DNA of 7,566 nucleotides from an uncultured Pseudomonadota bacterium (GTDB lineage Bacteria > Desulfobacterota_B > Binatia > UBA9968), in contig CAMLCX010000228.1 of assembly GCA_946478635.1 (NCBI GenBank), positions 1 through 7,566 of the forward strand. The letters run 5' to 3'. Every line of letters begins with the position of its first letter. Within the stretch, counting starts at the first letter, position 1. The position numbers and the translations under genes were made by a program. A model generated the notes under the pieces. The model had not been told where the DNA came from. It saw nothing but the letters and a program-made list of their open reading frames with translations, and did not search any database. Positions 1 to 6,066 of this stretch are shown here, one piece after another.

Positions 1-173
1 GTTTCGTGCCACACATCCAGGAGCTTGGGACCGCTCTTTTTCCGGTGAATCTGGTCGGCCATCGCTTCCCACACGGGCGCCCATTCGGTCCCCGGCGAGG
101 ACAGGATGTACTCGACTCCGAGCTTGCGGAATGCTTCGACTAAGGCGCTGCCGCCGTCGTACTGGTTTTTCAT
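1..173 (-). CDS. Thiamine-pyrophosphate-dependent enzyme, N-terminal fragment
   Basis: This is the first 57 codons of a gene that runs off the left edge of the window. The reading starts MKNQYDGGSALVEAF and continues with KLGVEYILSSPGTEWAPVW. That is the usual opening of the Pyr (N-terminal) domain of acetolactate-synthase-like TPP enzymes: a helix of the type 'ALVEAFRKLGVEYI', then a strand and an SPGTE turn. The last complete codon is Glu57 in a WHE context, where this superfamily normally places the glutamate that activates the TPP aminopyrimidine ring. The ATG at 171-173 has GAGGAG at 181-186, seven bases upstream, so the start is well supported. The substrate cannot be told from the N-terminus: acetolactate synthase, benzoylformate decarboxylase-like and other decarboxylases or ligases all remain possible. 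The family call is fairly secure and the specific function is open. Confidence 0.8.
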   Translation of the reverse strand, partial: MKNQYDGGSALVEAFRKLGVEYILSSPGTEWAPVWEAMADQIHRKKSGPKLLDVWHE

Positions 174-208
174 GGTTGGTCTCCTCGAACGGTTTTCTTC
201 TGGTGTGT

Positions 209-217
209 ATTATCTCA
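209..217 (-). promoter_or_regulatory. Extended -10 promoter candidate for the TPP enzyme gene
   Basis: Read on the minus strand, the sequence is TGAGATAAT. This is an extended -10 element: TG, one base, then GATAAT, which matches TATAAT at five of six positions. No convincing -35 hexamer lies 16-18 bases upstream, which is typical for extended -10 promoters. The inferred transcript start near 202 gives a leader of about 28 bases that contains the GAGGAG ribosome binding site. Confidence 0.4.
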
Positions 218-285
218 CGCCTGAATGCGCAAGACCCTGGCGGGCTGCTGATAGCAATTCTGGAGCTTTGAATCTTTACAGGCTG

Positions 286-506
286 TTGAAAAACAAGTCA
301 GAGGGACGCATCGTTATTTCGAAAGATTCGGACTTCTTCTACTCCCACCTGCTCGTTCTGGGTCGTCCGTGGAAGCTCGCACTGGTAAAGACAGAGAACA
401 TCTCTTCTCAGAAGTGGAGAGCGCATTAATCCAGTACTCTCTCGTGGAAATTGATCGGGCTGCCGTTAGGCCTTTGGTGCAGTGGGGATTTCGCAAAGCG
501 GGGTAG
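286..506 (+). pseudogene. Decayed DUF5615 PIN-like protein (C-terminal remnant, frameshifted)
   Basis: One plus-strand frame reads GRIVISKDSDF followed by LLVLGRPWKLALV and KTENIS. This is the pattern I know from the C-terminal half of DUF5615 PIN-like proteins: a strand ending in the acidic KDSDF motif, a 'PPKLLLV' strand, then 'TGNIS'. That frame stops at 427-429. The family-like ending LVEIDRAAV continues in another plus-strand frame (codons from 414) and stops at TAG 504-506, so a single indel near 405-415 separates the two halves. The N-terminal half, which should carry the 'DAQLP' or 'DANLP' opening, is missing from all three plus frames upstream, and no start codon with a ribosome binding site is present. 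DUF5615 proteins are usually toxin-like partners of DUF433 antitoxins; no DUF433 remnant is visible. The protein-level similarity was recognised from memory, not searched. Confidence 0.6.
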
Positions 507-523
507 GGGCTGGCCTCCAGCCC
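507..523. repeat. Perfect GC-rich hairpin, possible REP-like intergenic element
   Basis: GGGCTGG (507-513) and CCAGCCC (517-523) are perfect complements around a three-base loop. The hairpin is preceded by GTAGG and sits directly at the end of the decayed DUF5615 reading frame. No T-run follows on either strand, so it is a poor intrinsic terminator. Short GTAGGGGC-type palindromes are common dispersed intergenic repeats in environmental bacteria, but a single copy in this window cannot prove that it is one. Confidence 0.35.
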
Positions 524-676
524 ACCTTCCACAATAGCGGCTTTCGCCTCAGGCCCCGAGATGGCTATTCAACCAACACTTACTGCCGGCCGTGCCCCTC
601 AACTCTCTTTGAAAAGTCTCCAATCGGAAGGGCTCAGTCCAAAGCGTACCTGCAGTCTATTCAACCCATACTTTTG

Positions 677-705
677 TTGGCGATAACCCTAAGCCGGGCT
701 ATAAT
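677..705 (+). promoter_or_regulatory. Sigma-70-type promoter for the membrane protein
   Basis: TTGGCG at 677-682 and a perfect TATAAT at 700-705 are separated by 17 bases, the optimal spacing. Transcription would start near 712, giving a leader of about 80 bases before the start codon at 793. This is the best promoter in the window, and it faces the only complete plus-strand gene. Confidence 0.6.
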
Positions 706-792
706 CAGTTCCGGTCTGGACGTCAACTCGGAGACAACCCCTCTCTGTCTTGATTTTGACTATCGTCATCGAGCTTCGAACAGCCTAGCGTG

Positions 793-2259
793 ATGTCAAT
801 TGATTCGATCAATTTCGAGGAAACTGTCCGCCGTTCGCTGATATGGCTCTTGCTGTTCAGCATCCCGATCCTTCTTTCGATGGATCCGGCGACGGATCCG
901 GATATCTGGTGGCATCTCCGTGTGGGCCAATGGGTAATAGAGCACGGGCAGGTGCCGCAGGTGGATGTTTTCTCCGCCTACGGAGCGGGCAAACCCTGGA
1001 TCGCGTATAGTTGGCTCTTCGACGTTATCGTATTTTTGCTCCATCGTCAGTTTGGGCTGTTAGGTATCGTTGGTTTCAATGTCGCAATGACATTAGCAAT
1101 TGCCTTCGCGCTGTACCTCGCGGTGCGGCAGGCTTCGCTGCCGATCTTGGCGGAGGTGGCGCTCGTGGGGACAGCGATCATTGCAATGGCGCCGATCTAT
1201 ACCCCACGCCCTTGGGATTTTACGATCCTGTTCTTTATTCTTGAGCTCAATTGTATTTTTGCTGCTCGCAGATACGGAGAGCCTCAACGTCTCTACATCT
1301 TGGCGCCCCTGTTCGTACTATGGGCGAATCTGCATATTCAGTTTGTTTACGGTCTTGCGGTTTTCGGTCTCTATATTTTCGAGCTGCTTCTTGCCAGGAT
1401 TAAAATAATGGTTTCGACGGTTTCTCATGATCGAGCTCAAACCCGGCTCGGGAAAATATTGCTGATCTTTTTTGCTTGCGTGGTATCGACATTGATCAAT
1501 CCCTATACCTTCAACGTATACAAGCCGGTCTTCGAATACGTCGAATTCACCGGAGCCTTCCAGATTGTAACGGAGTTGCTGCCCCTCTCATTCCAAAATG
1601 CGCCCGATTGGTTAGTCGGATTGTTGTTGCTCGCGGCTGCGTTCGTTCTGGGCTGGCAGCGGCGCTTGTCATTCTTTCCGACGGCGCTGCTGTTACTGAG
1701 CGCGGTGCTTGGCATCAGAGCGCGCCGAGACGTCTGGTTCGCGGTGGTCTCGGCGGTGCTGATCATTACTCAGCTCCAATCTTTCCTTCCCTTGGTTGGA
1801 CGCTATCGTTGGAATTGGCTCAATCGCGTGCTGGTCGGCGTTGGACTCGGCGTTGTGATCTTGTTTATCGCCCATCAGCGGGAGATCTCGACGACGAGAT
1901 TGCAACAGTTGGTCAAAGAGATCTATCCCGTTGACGCGGTTGCGTTTATTAGAGAAAAACGACTCCCTGGGCCGATCTACAACCATTTTAATTGGGGCGG
2001 TTATCTCATTTGGGCGCTGCCGGAGATCCCGGTTTCAATGGATGGCCGAACCAACTTGCACGGCGATGCCCGCATAAGCCGCGCGGTTGACACGTGGCTC
2101 GGCAAGAACGGGTGGGAGTCCGACCCTGAGTTGGCTAAGTCGCGGTTAGTTATATCTCATCCGAAGCAAGTGTTAGCGGCGCTTTTGCGAGCCGATGAGC
2201 GATTTAGATTGGTCTACGAAGACAAGACGGCACTCGTGTTCATCGCTAAAGGTTCTTAG
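793..2259 (+). CDS. Polytopic membrane protein, GT-C glycosyltransferase-like
   Basis: This is a 488-residue integral membrane protein. After a short cytoplasmic N-terminus it has about eleven hydrophobic segments, roughly at residues 16-29, 70-84, 92-111, 118-134, 143-158, 167-201 (two), 222-235, 273-288, 295-308, 314-328 and 346-360. A soluble tail of about 125 residues follows. The first external loop carries DPDIWWHLRVGQW (about 35-47). Acidic residues in this loop are the hallmark of GT-C enzymes, which transfer sugars from polyprenyl-phosphate donors, and the DPDIWWH form is common in uncharacterised membrane proteins of that type. The tail contains NWGGYLIW (about 400-407) and DGRT (about 417-420), both typical of the same group. 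The start is uncertain: GTG 790 and ATG 793 are adjacent, neither has a clear ribosome binding site, and a stop at 757-759 excludes anything further upstream. No sugar-pathway gene is adjacent, so donor and acceptor are unknown. That it is a membrane protein is certain; enzymatic activity is inferred. Confidence 0.8.
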   Translation: MSIDSINFEETVRRSLIWLLLFSIPILLSMDPATDPDIWWHLRVGQWVIEHGQVPQVDVFSAYGAGKPWIAYSWLFDVIVFLLHRQFGLLGIVGFNVAMTLAIAFALYLAVRQASLPILAEVALVGTAIIAMAPIYTPRPWDFTILFFILELNCIFAARRYGEPQRLYILAPLFVLWANLHIQFVYGLAVFGLYIFELLLARIKIMVSTVSHDRAQTRLGKILLIFFACVVSTLINPYTFNVYKPVFEYVEFTGAFQIVTELLPLSFQNAPDWLVGLLLLAAAFVLGWQRRLSFFPTALLLLSAVLGIRARRDVWFAVVSAVLIITQLQSFLPLVGRYRWNWLNRVLVGVGLGVVILFIAHQREISTTRLQQLVKEIYPVDAVAFIREKRLPGPIYNHFNWGGYLIWALPEIPVSMDGRTNLHGDARISRAVDTWLGKNGWESDPELAKSRLVISHPKQVLAALLRADERFRLVYEDKTALVFIAKGS

Positions 2260-2273
2260 CAAATTTCCTTCAG

Positions 2274-2320
2274 CCGGGTCTCGACCTCATGTGCCACGAG
2301 ATTACCGTTAATAATCCCGG
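2274..2320. terminator. Nested hairpin between convergent genes, possible bidirectional terminator
   Basis: The short gap between the membrane protein stop (2259) and the lon stop (2329) can fold into a long stem. CCGGG (2274-2278) pairs with CCCGG (2316-2320), and the adjoining TCTCG (2279-2283) pairs with CGAGA (2297-2301). GATTA (2300-2304) and TAATC (2312-2316) offer a competing small stem. There is no run of T on either strand, so it is not a classical intrinsic terminator. The position between converging genes is what suggests the role. Confidence 0.3.
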
Positions 2321-2328
2321 ATTCCGCA

Positions 2329-4734
2329 TCAGGCGTTCGGCTGAATCTCCGGGCGACGAGGCGAAGGCCGCGGGGCCATGTCCGGCTCGAGAGCGTGCTC
2401 GAGCGCTTCATCGACCGTCGCAAGAAATTCGAAGTGAATCCCCGCGCATGCGGCCGGAGGAATATCTTCCAGATCCCGGCGATTCAGGTCAGGCAGCAGC
2501 ACGGTCCTAATGCCCGCGCGTTTGGCGGCCAGGACCTTTTCCTTGATGCCGCCGACCGGCAGCACGAGCCCGCGCAAACTGATTTCCCCGGTCATGGCGA
2601 CGTCCTTGTTGACCCGTTGACCAAGCAGGAGCGAGACCAGGGCAACGTACATCGTCACTCCCGCGCTGGGTCCGTCTTTGGGGATCGCCCCTGCGGGGAT
2701 ATGCACATGGATATCCTGATTGCGGAACAAATCAGCATCGATGCCGAGAGAATCGGCGCGCGATTTCACCAGGCTCATTGCCGCCTGCGCGCTTTCCTTC
2801 ATGACCTCGCCGAGCTGCCCTGTTAGCTGGAGCTTTCCTTGCCCCATCATCCTGGTCGCTTCGATGAATAGGATGTCGCCGCCGACCGGCGTCCATGCCA
2901 GGCCGGTGGCGACGCCGGGCATACTCGTCCGCAACGCGATGTCATTGAAGAACTTGGCGCTGCCGAGATAGTTGCTCACCAAGGCCCGCGTTACCGTAAT
3001 GTTTTCCGACGAGCCTTCCGCTACCCGCGTGGCGACGCCGCGGCAGACCGAGCCGATCTCCCGTTCAAGTTGACGCACACCGGCCTCGCGGGTGTAGCCT
3101 TGAATGATTTCCCGGAGCGCGTCCGGCTCAAAGGTAATTTGCTCTTGCTTGAGGCCGTTCTCAGTGATTTGCCGCGGCACGAGGTAGTTGGTCGCGATCG
3201 CGAGCTTGTCCTCTTCGATGTAACCCGCCAGCGGAATGATCTCCATGCGGTCGCGCAGCGGCCCCGGAATCGTATCGAGCACATTGGCGGTGGCGATAAA
3301 CATCACCTTGCTGAGATCGAAATCGACGCCCAGATAGTGATCCTGGAACGACGTGTTTTGTGCCGGGTCCAAGACTTCGAGCAAGGCCGCCGACGGGTCA
3401 CCGTGAAAGCTGGCGCCAAGCTTGTCGATCTCGTCGAGCATGAACACCGGATTGTTGGTGCCGGCCTTGCGGATCCCCTGGATGATATTGCCGGGCAGAG
3501 CGCCGATGTAGGTGCGTCGATGGCCGCGGATATCCGCCTCATCGTGCACGCCGCCGAGACTCTGGCGGACAAACTTCCGGTTCATCGCTCGCGCGATGCT
3601 TTGACCCAGCGAGGTCTTGCCGACGCCCGGGGGGCCGACAAAGCATAGGATCGGGCTTTTGCCCGCGGGATTGAGCTTGCGCACGGCAAGAAACTCAACG
3701 ATGCGTTTTTTGACCTTTTCCAGGTCGTAATGATCGGCGTCGAGGATTTGCCGGGCCCGCGGCAGATCGATTTGTTCCTCGCTGCTGACGTCCCAGGGGA
3801 GTTCGACCATCCAGTCGAGATAAGTGCGGATCATCGACCGTTCCGCCGCCATCTCGGGCATGCGTTCATAGCGGCTCAGCTCGCGCTGGACTTCAACCTC
3901 GACATGCGGCGGCATCTTGGCTTCCCGAACCTTCTTGCGCAGTTCTTCCAACTCGACATTTTCGCCGCTGTCTTCGCCCAGTTCTTTCTGGATCGCCTTC
4001 AGCTGCTCGCGCAAGAAGTACTGGCGCTGCGCTTTATCGAGGGACCCCTTGGTCTCGTCGCCGATCTTCTTGCTGAGTTCGAGCAAAGAGATCTGCCGCG
4101 CCAGCTTTTCGGAGACCTTTTGCGAGCGCTGCTCAGGCTCCAAGGTGGCCAGCAATTCCTGTTTTTCCTCTAGTGGCACATCGATCGTGCTGGCGATGAT
4201 GTCGATCAACGCCAAAGGATTATCGATCCGTTCGAGCGCGACTTTGAGCTCCATCATCGGCTCCGGCAGCAGAGCGAGAGCTTTGCCAGCCTCTTGCCGC
4301 AGATTGATGATGCGCGCCTGAAATTCTTCTGTTTGGGGCGTCTGCTCTTGAATCAGGGTGACCCGCGCGATCAGGAAAGGCTCGGTCTGGAGAAATTCCG
4401 CGATCTCGAAACGCTGCCGCCCTTGAACGATGATCTGGCGTTGCCCGTCGGGCAGGTTATACATGCGCAGAACGTCCGCGCTTGTGCCCACCGCAAACAG
4501 GTTTTCCGGACTCGGTAACTCGATGGTCGGGTTGCGCTGCGCAACAAAGCCCACCTGGATCTGCTGGCGCACCGCTTCTTCGACGGCTTGCAGGCTAGCG
4601 GCGCGGCCGACGACCAGCGGCATAACCGTCGATGGAAATAGCACCGACTGGCGCAGCGGCAGAATCAACATCGCCCCCGGCGGGACGGTGACACGGCGAT
4701 TCTGTTTTTTTGCTTCCTGTGCGTTCTCCGTCAT
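2329..4734 (-). CDS. lon: ATP-dependent Lon protease (endopeptidase La)
   Basis: This 801-residue protein is a full-length bacterial LonA, a cytosolic hexameric AAA+ protease that unfolds and degrades damaged and selected regulatory proteins. The N-terminal substrate-binding domain (about 19-215) opens with [21 protein letters not shown] charged helical segment follows. The AAA+ module has Walker A GPPGVGKT (367-374), Walker [10 protein letters not shown] (430-438) and sensor-1 FIATAN (479-484). The protease domain has PKDGPSAG with catalytic Ser690, and GGIKEK with catalytic Lys733; the 43-residue gap equals that of the E. coli Ser679/Lys722 dyad. All key residues are present, so it should be active. 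I chose ATG 4732-4734 because the longer open frame to 4857 lies entirely inside hsp20, and the family normally begins close to this point. The start overlaps the hsp20 stop as ATGA with only a weak AAGAAAG upstream, which indicates translational coupling. The short proline- and arginine-containing C-terminal tail looks disordered. Confidence 0.97.
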   Translation of the reverse strand: MTENAQEAKKQNRRVTVPPGAMLILPLRQSVLFPSTVMPLVVGRAASLQAVEEAVRQQIQVGFVAQRNPTIELPSPENLFAVGTSADVLRMYNLPDGQRQIIVQGRQRFEIAEFLQTEPFLIARVTLIQEQTPQTEEFQARIINLRQEAGKALALLPEPMMELKVALERIDNPLALIDIIASTIDVPLEEKQELLATLEPEQRSQKVSEKLARQISLLELSKKIGDETKGSLDKAQRQYFLREQLKAIQKELGEDSGENVELEELRKKVREAKMPPHVEVEVQRELSRYERMPEMAAERSMIRTYLDWMVELPWDVSSEEQIDLPRARQILDADHYDLEKVKKRIVEFLAVRKLNPAGKSPILCFVGPPGVGKTSLGQSIARAMNRKFVRQSLGGVHDEADIRGHRRTYIGALPGNIIQGIRKAGTNNPVFMLDEIDKLGASFHGDPSAALLEVLDPAQNTSFQDHYLGVDFDLSKVMFIATANVLDTIPGPLRDRMEIIPLAGYIEEDKLAIATNYLVPRQITENGLKQEQITFEPDALREIIQGYTREAGVRQLEREIGSVCRGVATRVAEGSSENITVTRALVSNYLGSAKFFNDIALRTSMPGVATGLAWTPVGGDILFIEATRMMGQGKLQLTGQLGEVMKESAQAAMSLVKSRADSLGIDADLFRNQDIHVHIPAGAIPKDGPSAGVTMYVALVSLLLGQRVNKDVAMTGEISLRGLVLPVGGIKEKVLAAKRAGIRTVLLPDLNRRDLEDIPPAACAGIHFEFLATVDEALEHALEPDMAPRPSPRRPEIQPNA
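4731..4734 (-). promoter_or_regulatory. ATGA stop-start overlap coupling hsp20 to lon
   Basis: On the minus strand the lon start ATG (4734-4732) and the hsp20 stop TGA (4733-4731) share bases in the four-base string ATGA. The only Shine-Dalgarno-like sequence before lon is a weak purine run, AAGAAAG, inside the hsp20 end. Lon translation is therefore likely to depend largely on ribosomes finishing hsp20. This overlap also fixes the lon start. Confidence 0.75.
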
Positions 4735-5165
4735 AAATTCTTTCTTAATTCGATCACCAGCAGGCCGTCCTCCAGGGACGTTTTTGCCACCGCCAATGAA
4801 ACTTCGGGACCGAATGGCCCCACATGCCGCTCGAAGCGTCCGAGCGGGATCTCCCACACTTTGAGCTCTCCGTCAGTGCAGCACTCCGGTAAGGGCCGTT
4901 CGCCCGAAATCGTCAGATAACCGTCGTCGCGCAGGCGAACTTCCACTCGATCTGGTCTGATTCCCGGAATCGCGGCAATGATCCAAAGACCCTCGTCGGT
5001 TTCGACGATGTTAATCGGCGGTTCCCAGGAAGAACTTCTGCCCTGTGACACTCTATATTGCGAGCTTACGGCGATCTGCACGAAGTTGCGCTGAATACGC
5101 TCGGCCTGACGGAGCAGCGCGTTGGCGCGCTGCCAGATTATTATTTCCCAGTCTTGGGACGACAT
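4731..5165 (-). CDS. Small heat shock protein, Hsp20/alpha-crystallin family
   Basis: This 144-residue protein is an ATP-independent holdase that binds unfolding proteins and keeps them soluble. A helical N-terminal arm (1-45) leads into an alpha-crystallin domain (about 47-143). The domain begins WEPPINIVETDEGLWI, continues with AAIPGIRPDRVEVRL and DGYLTISGER, and ends in EDGLLVIELRK, which is the usual closing strand of the fold. The protein stops three residues later, so the C-terminal extension with the I-x-I/V motif that normally docks into a neighbouring dimer is absent. Two adjacent cysteines (95-96) lie in the loop before the last strands. The ATG at 5163-5165 has AGAAGGAG (5170-5177) four bases upstream, a strong ribosome binding site. 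It is the first gene of the hsp20-lon operon, so holding and degrading functions are produced together. Confidence 0.92.
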   Translation of the reverse strand: MSSQDWEIIIWQRANALLRQAERIQRNFVQIAVSSQYRVSQGRSSSWEPPINIVETDEGLWIIAAIPGIRPDRVEVRLRDDGYLTISGERPLPECCTDGELKVWEIPLGRFERHVGPFGPEVSLAVAKTSLEDGLLVIELRKNL

Positions 5166-5467
5166 GTGGCTCCTTCTTAGAAAAACATTGAGATCATAAG
5201 GTGTAAAAGTTAGGAACGGAACTGCGGCTTGTCAAGGAAGCGCATGAAAACCATGTAAAATCGTGCAGCTGAGGGGTTCCAGCAACTTTGTCAGGACACC
5301 GTTTGAGCAACTGATACGCCGGAAGGGTTTGTGGCGCTTGTCTGTGACGCCACGAAAGAAATCCTAGGCCGTGTTGAGGCAGGCTCGGTCTCGAAGGAAT
5401 AGGTTCCGGCGCCTCATCTGCGCTGAAGCAGTACACGCAATTGCTTGATAACGAAACGAAAATTATA
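5166..5467. other. 302-base intergenic region upstream of hsp20
   Basis: This stretch lies between the hsp20 start and the stop of the secreted-protein gene. Apart from the hsp20 ribosome binding site and promoter (5170-5235), I see no gene. An 80-codon minus-strand open frame (5194-5436) has a composition rich in Pro, Ser and Arg, overlaps the promoter and resembles nothing I know, so it is not called. No convincing terminator for the upstream gene is visible. Confidence 0.5.
5207..5235 (-). promoter_or_regulatory. Promoter candidate for the hsp20-lon operon
   Basis: On the minus strand a perfect TTGACA (5235-5230) is followed after 17 bases by TAACTT (5212-5207), a weak -10 hexamer. The same stretch reads CTTGAC followed by CCTAACTT, which partly resembles the heat-shock (sigma-32) pattern CTTGAA/CCCCAT. 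Transcription would begin near 5200, about 35 bases before the hsp20 start. No CIRCE (HrcA) inverted repeat was seen. Confidence 0.45.
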
Positions 5468-5893
5468 TCAGCGCACAGCAGTAGCGCCCGAACTCACGAT
5501 CGTGAAGCTCGCTACTCCGACTTCAGGTTCATACTGGCCGTCCTGTCGTTGAGGCAGCGGCGGATCGGGAGTGTAGCGAAAGGCGGTCGACTCCCCCGGC
5601 TTGAGCTCTTTATCGACTTTGACCGCAAAGACCCTACCCGGAGAATCCAAGCCGGGCTTGAATTCGTTGGCCCATAGCCAATGGTATTTAATCAGTACCT
5701 GGATCTCGCGGATGACATGCGGGGAATTATTGACAACGACGCCACTGACGAGAGAAGGCGTTGCTTTCAGATCTTGGAGCTGGACGATTCTGGCTGCTTC
5801 TTGGGGTGGCAGCACCGTCTGACCGTTGGCCTTGCCGCTAGTGAAAACGAAAACGATCAAAATCATTACGGCTAGTGTCATCGCGCGTATCAT
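5468..5893 (-). CDS. Secreted hypothetical protein
   Basis: The protein has 141 residues. An N-terminal signal peptide consists of a short basic start, a hydrophobic core AVMILIVFVF (about 8-17) and a probable signal peptidase I site near ANG/Q (24-25). The mature part, about 115 residues, has alternating strands: SGVVVNNSPHVIREIQVLI (about 50-68), then a tryptophan-containing loop (YHWLWANEF, 70-78), then FAVKVDKELKPGESTAFRY. The layout of 'G-x-V-x-N-x-S' followed by 'L-x-P-G-E-S' is reminiscent of small beta-sandwich domains such as FxLYD, where it marks extracytoplasmic binding or structural proteins. I do not recognise a specific family. The ATG has AGGAAG (5901-5906) seven bases upstream. 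It lies downstream of the lipoprotein gene on the same strand, with a 173-base gap and its own promoter candidate. Its function is unknown. Confidence 0.75.
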   Translation of the reverse strand: MIRAMTLAVMILIVFVFTSGKANGQTVLPPQEAARIVQLQDLKATPSLVSGVVVNNSPHVIREIQVLIKYHWLWANEFKPGLDSPGRVFAVKVDKELKPGESTAFRYTPDPPLPQRQDGQYEPEVGVASFTIVSSGATAVR

Positions 5894-5919
5894 TTTAGAT
5901 CTTCCTTTCCGGAGCCATG

Positions 5920-5948
5920 GTTACAACGACAATTTTCTGCCTGGACAA
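5920..5948 (-). promoter_or_regulatory. Promoter candidate for the secreted hypothetical protein
   Basis: On the minus strand TTGTCC (5948-5943) and TGTAAC (5925-5920) are separated by 17 bases. Each matches the sigma-70 consensus at four of six positions. An eight-base palindrome TTCGCGAA (5954-5961) sits just upstream of the -35 and could be an operator half or a chance palindrome. Confidence 0.35.
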
Positions 5949-6066
5949 CTTCCTTCGCGAAATAAGCTGCGGTCCTTTTTTAAAGATACATCGCTTCTTT
6001 GACACTTTCCAGCTCACCCCGAAGGTGCCAAGGCAGTTCCTCTACACCGTCCTTCTTGGCGTTGGT

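Larger units (their letters stand above)
174..789. other. 616-base intergenic region with gene debris
   Basis: No intact gene was found here on either strand. The stretch holds the promoter and ribosome binding site of the leftward TPP enzyme gene (181-217), a frameshifted DUF5615 remnant (about 286-506), a perfect 7-bp hairpin (507-523) and a sigma-70 promoter (677-705) for the rightward membrane protein. An open frame at 482-793 on the plus strand has no ribosome binding site, no recognisable protein character and overlaps the start of the next gene, so it is not annotated. The rest (about 524-670) shows nothing I can assign. Confidence 0.6.

Noticed and set aside
482..793. 103-codon plus-strand open frame before the membrane protein
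   Set aside because: No ribosome binding site, composition unlike a real protein, and it spans the promoter at 677-705 and overlaps the next start.
3070..3648. 192-codon plus-strand open frame inside lon
   Set aside because: Antisense shadow of the conserved AAA+ domain, with no protein character of its own.
4735..4857. 41-codon upstream extension of lon
   Set aside because: It lies wholly within hsp20 in another frame, and Lon proteins normally begin near the ATG at 4734.
5243..5256. CATG...CATG near-palindrome upstream of hsp20, considered as a CIRCE or operator
   Set aside because: Too short, and it does not match the CIRCE arms; CATG is self-complementary and common.
5194..5436. 80-codon minus-strand open frame upstream of hsp20
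   Set aside because: Overlaps the hsp20 promoter, no recognisable domain, no good ribosome binding site.
6027..6060. GCCAAG/CTTGGC inverted repeat just past the lipoprotein stop, considered as a terminator
   Set aside because: Only 6 bp with a 22-base loop and no following T-run.
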